Shown here one piece after another: positions 12,138 through 21,578 of a stretch of DNA of 64,000 nt; the first letter of the stretch is position 1; the number at the start of each line of letters is the position of its first letter. Source of the DNA: Euonymus europaeus (Eukaryota; Streptophyta; Magnoliopsida; Celastrales; Celastraceae). Location of the stretch: assembly GCA_963580455.1 (NCBI GenBank), contig OY756958.1, positions 6,894,501 to 6,958,500 on the forward strand, given 5' to 3'. A program made the translations under genes and the position numbers. The notes beneath the pieces were generated by a model, which was not told where the DNA came from, did not search any database, and was given only the letters and a program-made list of their open reading frames with translations.

Positions 12138-13150
12138 GATATTCTAAAACAAAAAGTGAAGCTCAATCCTTAGCTACAAATGAAATTAAGAGTTTTGAGT
12201 TTTTAGTGGGCATGATAATTTGGCATAATGTATTGTTTGTTGTCAATACTATTAGCAAAACCCTTCAAGGAGAAGATATGAATATTAAAGCAGCTATAGA
12301 AAAATTAAGTGGACTCATCTCATTTTTTGAACAATATAGGGAAACTGAATTTGTTGTTGCTATGACTGAAGCCAAAGTAGCTAGTGAAATAGGTATTGAA
12401 CCTAGTTTTACAACAAAACCTATCATTCGAAGAAAAAGACAATTTGATGAGATTAATAGTGAAGATTTAATACGCTCAGCGGAAGAATCATTCAAAGTTG
12501 ACTACTTTCTTTATGTAATAGATAAATCCATTTCTTCTTTTAGAAGTAGGTTTGAACAATTTGAGTTATATAGAGATACTTTTGAGTTTTTATTTGACTT
12601 GAAGAAGTTGCAATCTATTGATTCTGAAAGTTTGATCTCGTTTTGTATTAAACTTGAGGATTTTCTGAAGCATGACACCCTTTATGACATTGATGGAAGA
12701 GATTTATTCTTAAAATTAAAAGTTTTGTGTACTCTTTTACCTGCAGAAGTAAAGAAGCCAATTGAAGTATTAAATCATTTGGAAACAATGGAGGGTGGTT
12801 TTCCAAATGTATGAATTGCATATCAAATATTGTTGACTATTCCAATTACAGTTGCCTCTGGTGAACGAAGCTTTTCAAGATTGAAATTAATAAAATCATA
12901 CCTTCGATTTACCATGTCATAAGAAAGGTTAAATGTTTAGCAATGTTATCCATTGAAAGTGATTTAGCGGAAAAGTTGATTACACCAATATAATTAATGA
13001 TTTTATATCTAAAAATGCTGGAAGAGTCATATTTAAATAATACTATACGTTATAGTATTTATTTTTTTTTGAAGATATAATATAAGATTTTAAAAGGGGG
13101 CCCCTTCTATGGAGTTTGTCCAGGCCCCTAAAATCTCAGGAATGCCACTG

Positions 13151-13417
13151 TGTATAAACTATATATATCCCCCGTTTGGATCAGAGTATATCTAACAGCG
13201 TATAAACTAGCGGGTAAGCAGGGTAGCGTATAAGTTGTGATATAAGTATACATGTATGTATTGGTAGTACTTCGAACACAGTAACACTGTGGAGTTTCCT
13301 GACTCAGTATCTAGAGGTGTGTAATAGCCAACGACTTGAGGCAACAAACAAATGGGACAAAATAGGAGCAAATGAAACAAACCCAAATCAGTTAGGGTTG
13401 GAGGGTGAATGATCCTT
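13151..13417 (+). repeat. Duplicated segment, copy A (right part)
   Basis: From GGTAGTACTTC (about 13261) to GGAGGGTGAATGA, this matches 17991-18139 closely, with small differences such as a short insertion TTTCCTG. Together with 1388-2626 it forms copy A of the duplicated segment, split by the hAT element. Confidence 0.85.
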
Positions 13418-14100
13418 GAGGGGTACGTAGGCAGCCATTATGATGGTGCAGCCGTTGTTTGGGAGATTGGGTGTTGTTTGATGCAGTTGTGCATTAATTG
13501 TTTTATGGTGCAACTGTTTGTTTTCTGTATTGGGTATATGTTGCTGCATGGAGTATGTTTTGAATTGTTGTCTATGCAGGCATGGTCGTCACAGATTTGA
13601 AAATCAGTGCTGAGGTGGAGATTTGTTGATTTGTGGCAGATCTGTACTGGGCGGGCGCCTAGGCGAGTTACTATAGCGCCTAGAGCAGATTCAGATTTTG
13701 GTGTCGTGGTTGATTTGTGACTAATCTGTACTGGGTGGGTTACTGTAGAGCGCCTAGGCGGGTACTGTAGCGCCTAGTACAGATTGTGATTTTGAGAATT
13801 AGCGCTCAGGCGGGTTACTGTTGCCCCTAGGCGCACACGCATTTTCTGGGTCAGGTGGGTTACTGTAGCGCCTAGGTGCACACTCGTTCTCTGGGTTGAA
13901 AACACAAACCAGTGTTGTGTTTTGTAAGTTTCTCTTGTATTCTCTCAACCTAAATAAGAAAATCGATCACCCTTCTCCCCGTGGACGTAGGCTAACTCCG
14001 AACCAGGTAATTCTTGTGTTCTTTATGCTTTGATTATTCTTTATCTCTACTTGTGATTCTATACAAATCCATTGGTTTGTTCTTGGTTTCCAAAACAAAG
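13418..14100 (+). mobile_element. LTR-like fragment, probably Copia
   Basis: The stretch contains ACGTAGGCAGCC near its left edge. Near its right edge, CCGTGGACGTAGGC followed by TCCGAACCAGGTAATTC resembles the 3' part of many plant copia LTRs. The middle is occupied by GCGCCTAGGCG repeats. No PBS or partner LTR was identified. Confidence 0.45.
13630..13890 (+). repeat. Imperfect GCGCCTAGGCG repeats
   Basis: At least five degenerate units contain GGTTACTGTAGCGCCTAG or a close variant, often with the palindromic core CGCCTAGGCG. They are GC-rich islands in an AT-rich setting, spaced irregularly at about 40-70 bp. Confidence 0.75.
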
Positions 14101-14543
14101 GTTTCGGCGATTTGTTCAATTCGCTGCGTATTTGAGATTCAAATCACAACATAAACCTTGAAGGAAAATTGAAGATCAAATCTCGTAATTGGAGGAGAGA
14201 AGAAAGAGCCCACTCTATAAAAGGGGCGTCCAATAAAACCGTCAACTGTGTTTTGTCCCAAAACCCTGGGTAGCTGAATTTTTTGGGAGATTTTAGACAT
14301 ATTGATTAAACAAACCATTGGTTGCCAACATAAACAATCCTTGATACTCAAACTTGTTAAGAACTATAGAAAATGTACATCAAGAACCTAACCTCCCTCC
14401 TATCGTAGTCACAAACATAGTGTTTGTCAACCCCATTCGATGCAAATTTGCAGTTAGTGACTTCAACCGCGAGGTCTTCATCTCATTTGCATAAATGAAT
14501 CATAGAGAAATTGCAAGAGCACATAATACTTGGGAGCATCAAG
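14101..14543. other. Unclassified stretch next to LTR fragment
   Basis: No domain was recognised on either strand. It may be leader sequence of the degraded copia element to its left. Confidence 0.35.
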
Positions 14544-14660
14544 CACTACAAGAAAATCGGTGATTACCGATGGATTTTACGGACGTAAAAGTTCTGTCAG
14601 TAAACATTGACGGATTAACGATGAACTTCCCATTTTGGAAATTAACAACGGACAATTCTG
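14544..14660 (+). mobile_element. CACTA (En/Spm) terminal fragment
   Basis: CACTACAAGAAAATCGG is the canonical plant CACTA terminus. It is followed by subterminal repeats built on ACGGA/ACGGATT/GACGGATTAACG. The sequence passes into Copia coding sequence within about 120 bp, so only one end survives. Confidence 0.65.
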
Positions 14661-14674
14661 CATTTTCTACAAAT

Positions 14675-16000
14675 TTAGCAAAAGGGTCCTTGATGTTGTT
14701 CATCTGATCTCTCATATTTATCATAGTATTCACCAACATGGTCAGATTTGATAGTTTTTATGCTTTTGCCAAGTTGATTTTTAAGTTCATCTTTATAAGC
14801 CTTGAACACGTCCAAAGATTGAGATTTCTCATGAATTAAATATAAGTATCCATAATAAGAATAATTGTCTATAACGTGATAAAATATTGTTGAACATTCC
14901 ATTATGCTATGGGGAATGGATCGCAAATTTCAATATGAATAAGTTTGAAGATGTTTGAACTCATTTTGGTACCTAATTTCGTTATGTTTGTCAATTTTCT
15001 CTTTATACATTCGACACAGATTTTGAGTCCGTTGGGTCAAGAAAATCAAGGATTCCATTTGACACTAGCCTTTGAATTCTTTGTTTAGAGATATGTCTTA
15101 AAAATTGCTTGTGCCATAACATAAAAGAATCTTCATTGATTAATTTTAATTTTGTACCACATGAATTAGTATGCAGTGTTTCATTTAATGGGCAATAGTA
15201 TCCAACAAATATAGGTTACCAATTAAAGAAGTGGTACCAATAGGATTTGAATTTTGGAAAAGATTGAATGAAACACTGCATACTAATTCATGTGGTACAA
15301 GAAGAGTATTTGGGACATTCTTTCTTAGTGTGTCCACCTTTCTTGCAAAAGAAACAAGTAAATTCCTGATCCTGTTTCATTTGCACCTTCTATGGTGGAC
15401 CAACTGCAGTTTTCTTCTTCTTGGTCCATTTCCTTTTCTTGCCCTTTGAGGTAGTTGTCAAATGAGCACTATCAGATGTCGTCTCTCCCTTTTGGGTGTC
15501 ATAGTTCACTTTGAGTTGACTAAATTTTGTAGGAAAGGAGATAAGAACCAAATACACAAGCAAGTCATCAGATAGCTCTAATTTTAGTGTCTTTAGTTTC
15601 GTAGTGAGATGAGACATCTTCATGATGTGTACTCCCTTACGTACTCATTTCCATTGTACCTCATTGAAATAAGTTTACTCAAAAGAGACCTTGTTTTAGT
15701 TTTTTTTTCATTTTTAGTGAAAAGCATCTCAATTTCTTTCAAGAACTTCTTAGCATTATCCTTGGGCACATTGCTACTGAAAGCTTCTGGCATGAAAAGT
15801 TTCATGATCATGACATTCATGTTACTAGAACAGTCTCACTTCTCTAAGTCCCTTTCATCCTCAAAGGTACTTGTATCAGTAAGAGAAGAAAGACATTCTA
15901 TTCAAAACCTAAGGTCAAGGTTCATACAATATATAAAAACGGTTAAAACTATTTGTTCCATTAAACACACGTACTAAATTGATTTTGGCGGATACATTTA
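14675..16000 (-). pseudogene. Ty1/copia gag-integrase relic, protease missing
   Basis: Read on the minus strand, gag remnants come first (15820-15390: IMKLFMPEAF, KKFLKEIEMLF, LLSKLISMRYNG, LELSDDLLVYLVLISFP). A CCHC zinc knuckle follows, CFFCKKGGHTKKEC (about 15345-15300). The GAG-pre-integrase part with LWHKHLRHISKQRIQRLV (about 15125-15060) and the start of the integrase core (FYHVIDNYSYYGYLYLIHEK, KTIKSDHVGEYY; 14930-14675) come next. Frameshifts and stops separate these. The aspartic protease expected between zinc knuckle and GAG-pre-integrase is absent, and the junction carries a 34 bp inverted repeat. Reverse transcriptase and RNase H are also missing, cut off near the CACTA fragment. 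Confidence 0.85.
15152..15300. repeat. Perfect 34 bp inverted repeat with 81 bp spacer
   Basis: The arms 15152-15185 and 15267-15300 are exact reverse complements (TTGTACCACATGAATTAG... and its complement). The left arm is native copia sequence just upstream of the LWHK motif. The right arm is an inverted extra copy sitting at the deletion junction of the Copia relic. Confidence 0.9.
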
Positions 16001-16781
16001 TAACAAATGCAGTTGCTAAAGAAAGAATAAACTTAAGCTCGCAATTAATATTCATGTCACATATAGAGCATATAAAATTAATTATGCATATGTGCAACAT
16101 GGTCACAAAAGTGATGGGCATTTCAACAAGATACCTAGCACAACATTGATAGCTATCCTCGGATATAAACACCAATAGTAAATGATATTCTCAATATAGC
16201 AATCAAATATTGACAATTAATCATGTCAAACAATATGCATTCTTTTTGGGCCCTAAAAACCCAACCTCAATAGTGTCAAACCTCTACACAATTTAGTTCA
16301 TACCACTTGAATAGTTCTTTGGGCCCATAATTATATCACATTCGTTAACCCAAATATTATGATAACTAACCCATCTAATTGTATTAACATATTAGCCCAT
16401 ATATGGATGTGTTAATTAATAATTAATAAACCAACAATCCACACTTTAGATCCAGATTGGATGGAAAATTATTTATTTTATATGCGTGTGTGGGCACGCA
16501 AGTTACTGATGACTAATCAGTCTAAATTTACTTGTGAAGAAGGAAAAACAATGATATTTTTCTTCGCATTTTATATAGTTGCCTCAAAATTAATTTTAGT
16601 TATTTATTATTTTAGTTTTTACATATATAGGGTTTAAGTATTCCAGCAAATAAGTTGTAGTATCCTCGACAAAGTTTTTTCACATTTTGGTTGTTGATGT
16701 CATGTTGTTCCAATATGTTGAAGGCAGTGAATACAAATATTTCAATTTGGGATAGCGAATCCAGTTTTACAGTAATTAGAG
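16001..16781. other. AT-rich flank of the Copia relic
   Basis: No gene was recognised. On the minus strand, sequence from about 16443 downward (TGTGGATTGTTGG start) may be leader or LTR of the copia relic, but no second LTR confirms this. Confidence 0.35.
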
Positions 16782-17154
16782 CAACTCTAGGTTACACACT
16801 CTCTAAATTTTGCATTCTCTCAATTGTGTTTCACATCTGTTACATAAAAAAATCAAGTCACATATTCATCTACATCATCAAAACACGTCTTTCAATACGG
16901 TCACATCAGTAAAACACAAATTCCTATAAATTTTCTCATTTGTCCATTAATAAAAGGGAAAAAATTGTAGGTAATTCTACTTTATGATACTTATTAAGGG
17001 TAAAGTCATTTATTTAAACTTATTTCAAATTAGGTCTAGTTTTTAGATTTTTTTAATTAAGTTAATTTTTTATTGGTTAAATTACATAAATGCCCTTTAA
17101 AATATGAAAAATCATTTCATTATCGTATATGGAAACTAAGTATGTTGAGCATAC

Positions 17155-17390
17155 ACGAGTCCGTTAGGGTTTAGCAAATTCGTTCCCCTTAGGGTTTAAC
17201 ACTTATTATTTAGGTTATAACATGGAAATCCAATACATGAGCTTGTTAAGATTTAGCGAATCAGTTCCTTTTAGGGTTTAACACATATTGTTTAGATTAC
17301 AACATGGAAATATAATACACGAGGCCTTTAGGGTTTAGCGAATCTGTTCCCCTTAGGATTTAACACTTATTGTTTAGGTTACAATAATTA
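17155..17390 (+). repeat. 82 bp tandem array in copy B
   Basis: Three degenerate units with the same core as the array at 1769-2000 (TTAGCGAAT, then GTTCCCCTTAGG and TTTAACACTTATTGTTTAGG). Confidence 0.8.
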
Positions 17391-17930
17391 AAAAAAAACA
17401 CACACAATTACATAACGCATATACTAATTAGTTTTACGTGTTGTATTTGAATATGCAATTTTTAAAAAAATTATTAGATATTTTGAGAGATAAAATGTTT
17501 TAAAATTTTGTTAATGAAAAAAAAAATCTACAGTGGATTGGGCTAAAATATAAATAAGATTTTTCAGTGGACTTTAAAGCCCATGACTTTTATTTTATGG
17601 ACCGACCTCCAAATCTCCCTTAACAAAACCTTTACTTTTTCATTCTCTCGTCCATTATCTAGCAAAATTACACTAAAATTAATACTGAGTCTCATATCTT
17701 TTATAAAAAGTTAAGCCATATGCTACTCTTTTATATCACCAAAGCATATCTCTCAATACAATCATATCAGTAAAAATACACATTCTCATATCTTATTTAG
17801 TATCATTATCAAGAGTCTCATTGTATACGGTCATACCCAAGACTGATCTAGTTGACTGATGATAAATTTTCAAACTGACACTTTAGCACTCACTTGATTT
17901 AAGGAGATATTTGGAGAGTAAAACCATTCA

Positions 17931-17933
<3 letters not shown>

Positions 17934-17979
<46 letters not shown>
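17934..17979 (+). repeat. (TA)n microsatellite
   Basis: About 23 uninterrupted TA units. In copy A the equivalent position is where the hAT transposon inserted. Confidence 0.95.
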
Positions 17980-17988
<9 letters not shown>

Positions 17989-18139
17989 CTGGTAGTACTT
18001 CTAACACAGTAACACTGTGGAGACTCAGTATCTAGAGGTGTGTAGTAGCCAACGACTTGAGGCAACAAAAAGTTGGGACAAAACAAGAGCAAATGAAACA
18101 AACCCAAATCAGTTAGGGTCGGAGGGTGAATGAACCTTA

Positions 18140-18837
18140 CTGACTTCCAAAAAGAATTAATACTAGGGGACCCTGTGAGCCTGGCAATAGACACACACAT
18201 ATATGCATACATACCTCCAAAAGCCTTTGAACAATTTCTGACAAGTCAACCGACTGCAAGAAGGTACGGGACCCGTTGACTTTCTACCTCATAATTGTTT
18301 TTTTGCAAATTAAAATCATTCAAATGATCAATCAAACATCATTTCACTACATATCTCTCTGACTCCTCCCCCTTCCTCTCTTCCACAAAAATGTGTGCAT
18401 CAAACAATGACATGGGAGAGATTGAAATTGCACATAACTTCTTCTTCTTATTTTTTTTTTTGTGTTGTTATACGTCATCAGATTAAATTCTTATATTTTT
18501 AGAAATATAACATGTAATTAAGTGAAGGAGTTTCAAATTTAATTGGTGAATTCCCATGTTAATTTTATACGAATTATATTGATATTACAATTTCCCAATT
18601 GAAATATTGTAGATTGATACGCATCTCCTTTAATACAGACTATATATAACCATATATTTCTATTTAATTAATTTCTACAATAAACCTGAAAAATATTCCA
18701 AATACAGAAATCCACAAACAAAAAAAGAAATAAGAATCCAATAAAATAACATTGTTGTTACTTATCATGATGAGATAAATAATTCAACAAAGATGGATAT
18801 TGGATGAGCATATATGTAACAGCTATATTGCCCATCA
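18140..18837. other. 3' flank of the FAMA gene
   Basis: AT-rich, no recognised coding or RNA feature. It should contain the 3' UTR and polyadenylation region of the minus-strand bHLH gene. Confidence 0.5.
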
Positions 18838-19024
18838 TCATATGCTGGTGTTTGCATGTATGAAACTGAATATCTGTTGAACTGAGCTTGCTATATCTTC
18901 TGCTGTGAACCTCGAGTCACTTGTCACCTACAGAAACACGTACAATTCATCAAGTTTCATGCTCAATCTTTAGAAGAAGAAAAAAAAAGAGAGAGAAGTG
19001 CATAAAAAATCAACGGTGCAAGTA

Positions 19025-19061
<37 letters not shown>

Positions 19062-20453
19062 GACATTGAAGGAGTAGAGAACAGTTTGTTCAATAGTGGT
19101 GATGTTGGTGTGAAGTATACTAAGTTGCAAATCTTCAAGTGCTGCAATTGCCTTAATGAGCTGTCCTGGTCTTCTCCTTGAGAGGATCTTGATTATGGCA
19201 TCAAACCCTAACAGCTTCACTTCAACATCAGCCAAACATGATTTGCTCTCCGCTGTCTCCTCCCGGAGTCCGATCTCGAAATTCATTGCGTCATCATTAA
19301 TTTGATTACTAAGAGGCACAGGAGGTAAAAATGGCGGTTGTGGTTGTTGCTGAATATTTGCAATCTGGGAGGCATCTCCTGAAGCAACCATCTGTCTTGG
19401 AGGAGCCTCCCCATAGAGTCTTCTTCTCTTCTGTGATTCTAGGCATTGAAGAAGTTGCTCCAACTCTCTCACAAACTCAATTGCTCCTCCGATAATCGAT
19501 GCTTGATCTCCCTACAAATTAATTTACACCAATTCATATTCAATCATTGAACAATAACTGAAAAATATGTCTCATTTGACTTATGTCGGATCTAATATAG
19601 ATAATTTAAAAACATACCCTTTGAACATACGAGCCAGGCATGAGGGATCTCAAGACGCGAAGATGCTCATTCATTTGCTTCCTCCTATTTCTTTCAACGG
19701 CAATATGAGTCATTCTCTGGCTCTCAACTTCTTGGCTTGTCTTTATACTTCTTGGTCTTTTTCTCTTGTTCTTCATCACTTCTACAGGCATAGGAATGAT
19801 AGCATTCTTCTCCGGATCCGAAACCCTAGCTTCTTCATTGATCTCTTTTGCATCTTCTTCTCCTTCCACATCATCATGGCCATTAAAATTCAATCCTTGA
19901 AACAACCTCTCTTCATTGATCATATCTCCACTAATTGGTTGAGCGTGAGGCACCATTAGAGATGATGACGGATCTTCTATTTTTTCGTTCAACACCGGAA
20001 ACTTGAGGAAGTAAACCGGATCAATAATTCCGGTTTCTTCTTCGTCGGATGATACTTTGTTTTGATGATTCAAGCCCAACTTGGATCCGAAATCTGCGAA
20101 TTGCATTACATCCGCAAAGCTCAACTTATCTAGAGAATTATTTGGAGTAGTACAATACCCAGAAGAAGATATTTGTTGTTGTTGGTGAGGTTGATTCAAC
20201 ATGTAATCAATCATTATTCCACTGTCGTTGTTGTTGTTATCGCCAGAAGTTTCGCCGATTTGCTGCTTCATGAGTTGGTTTTGATGGTGGTTGTCTACAG
20301 AGTAATCTAGACTACCCATAAAACTTGCCTGTAATAACATGTTGTTGATGAAAAGATTTATCAACAGAAACAAACAAACAGTGCCAAAAAGATGATTATG
20401 ATAAGATATAAGTTTACAATATATATTACCTGGTAGTTCTCCTCCTTCTCCAT
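18838..20453 (-). CDS. FAMA: bHLH transcription factor FAMA (stomatal guard-cell fate)
   Basis: Coding exons on the minus strand are 20453-20430, 20328-19618, 19511-19059 and 18927-18838. All introns are GT-AG, phases match, and the product is 425 aa. Exon 1 encodes only MEKEENYQ. Residues about 206-265 form the bHLH, with E-box-reading H216, E220 and R224 in [22 protein letters not shown] (266-270) fits the LxCxE retinoblastoma-binding motif. Residues about 337-425 are the conserved C-terminal ACT-like domain ([19 protein letters not shown], then SRRRPGQLI). The N-terminal [14 protein letters not shown] and [12 protein letters not shown] blocks distinguish FAMA from SPEECHLESS and MUTE. FAMA is known in Arabidopsis to act in the nucleus with ICE1/SCRM to end guard-mother-cell division and set guard-cell identity; that role is inferred here by orthology. 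The conserved start and frame suggest a working gene. Confidence 0.95.
19028..19057 (-). repeat. (AT)n microsatellite abutting a FAMA splice donor
   Basis: About 15 AT units lie directly after the donor of FAMA intron 3 (minus strand reads AAG then GTATATATAT). The donor GT is effectively the first dinucleotide of the tract. Confidence 0.9.
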
Positions 20454-21578
20454 ACCTATATATATACCGATAACTTTAATCGAAAACCCTAGTTGAGCTC
20501 AATTCATGCAAGGACAAATTATAGTGAAAACTTCCCCCAGTTTGGTCTTCCACCTGAAACAAGTAAAACAATTTCACAAATATTGGCAACTTTTGGACAA
20601 TATTGGTGTAGTAGCTCCAATGATGTTGGGACTTGGGACAGTAAATGAAAATGGTAGCTAATAAGACAAATTGAGGTGAAAAACAAGGGTTTTTTTAGGT
20701 ATTTTCGAGTAGCAAGGATGGGGTACCACCTTTGAAGTTGATGCAGATGAACTAGAAATTGTTTTCCGTGGGGTTTGTATATAATGGGCCAGGGGTTGCA
20801 TGTGAGAGTTGGGTTTTGACTTTAGGAGCCTTTTGGAGTAATGTCCACCTCACACTTCACATTATTTGTGTGCCACTCAGAGGCAAATCCAACGCTCTCT
20901 AGCTTTACTTTTCATGACTCTAATTAAACCATGGAAGCTGCACCTTTCAACTTTCCAACTTTCAAATTCAACACCTTAATCCAAATGTAATTTGCTTCCG
21001 TGACAGCAGTAATTTCTTTACTTATCAACATTGACCTTTCTTTCTTTTTTTTCTTTTTTTTTTCTGGTTAATTTCTAATTATCGCTTAGGGTTTCCAAAT
21101 GTCTATTTTGGCCACTATGGACAGTATCAATACATGGCAAACTTTAACCAAAAACCTAAAGACAGGGAAATAAAAAAGAAAGTAAGAAAGCACAATAATG
21201 TAAGCAGACATATGTAACATGCTGCTCCTAAATCGAATACAATTTCAGAAAGAATGTTCTCAAGTTACACACTAATAAAACCGAGGAAGGATGAATAAAA
21301 CGGAGCAAGTATCTTCATCCACTCCACCGGGCAGAGAAATCAAATGGAAAATCGCGGCTAAGATTCTAGGAAAGGAGGGGAAACATATTTGAAACAATGA
21401 CAACTGCAGAAAAAGGAATTACTGACAAGTCTCCGGACAAACTGCTGCTTCCTCCTTCCCATTCAAACACAGATAAGATATGAAAATGAAACAGTTGATA
21501 CGAGTGGTAGGTGTCTTTTAGATTCCGACTGCAGAAATGTGCATCATCGTTACTAGCAGACAATGATTACCACCAGAA
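20454..21578. other. FAMA promoter/5' flank and RPN2 3' flank
   Basis: About 1.1 kb separates the FAMA start codon from the RPN2 stop codon; both genes run leftward. It must hold the RPN2 3' UTR (right) and FAMA regulatory sequence (left). No open frame or repeat of note was seen. A T-rich run lies at about 21040-21062. Confidence 0.6.

Larger units (their letters stand above)
3435..13003 (+). pseudogene. hAT-family transposase relic (zinc finger MYM-type protein 1-like)
   Basis: The relic of a transposase survives in three collinear pieces. Piece 1 (3435-3620) has a TTF-type zinc-finger segment with CFCCKLF and NDWKHLSDQIKAHETSSEHL. Piece 2 (7795-8826) has QEQIDREKEHRKQVLLRII, then NLAFRGH and GNFLGFIEMLGAFDP, then the DUF4371 part with VGYYAIILDCTPNISYDEQMS. 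Piece 3 (12138-13003) carries KSEAQSLATNEI and the C-terminal hAT dimerisation motif SGERSFSRLKLIKSYLR. The pieces are separated by a CACTA-like and an LTR-like insertion. Stop codons occur at about 8111, 8374, 8476, 8671 and 12812, with further frameshifts, so no functional enzyme can be made. An in-frame 132 bp insertion lies at about 8143-8274. The family call is from recognised motifs. Confidence 0.85.
2627..13150 (+). mobile_element. Dead hAT transposon (ZMYM1-like/DUF4371 class), multiply invaded
   Basis: The left end CAGGGTTGG and the right end GCCACTG fit the CAGGG-type termini and GGGGCC-rich flanks of this hAT class. The flanking 8 bp, TATATATA (2619-2626) and TGTATAAA (13151-13158), match at 6 of 8, as expected for an aged hAT target duplication. 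Transposase relics lie between them on the plus strand. Removing the CACTA-like (3621-7786) and LTR-like (8827-12137) insertions leaves about 3.0 kb, a normal size. The termini are inferred; the coding relic is secure. Confidence 0.6.
16782..18139 (+). repeat. Duplicated segment, copy B (uninterrupted)
   Basis: Collinear with 1388-2626 plus 13151-13417: GTAATTAGAGCAACTC start, 82 bp tandem array (17155-17390), distal block, TA-rich tract, then GGTAGTACTTC to GGAGGGTGAATGA. It lies immediately downstream (3' side) of the FAMA gene. By-eye identity is high, with many single-base changes and small indels, so the duplication is not very recent. Confidence 0.85.

Noticed and set aside
17928..18212. 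Minus-strand 94-codon frame across the duplicated segment
   Set aside because: The C-terminal part translates a TA microsatellite, and the frame is not kept in copy A.
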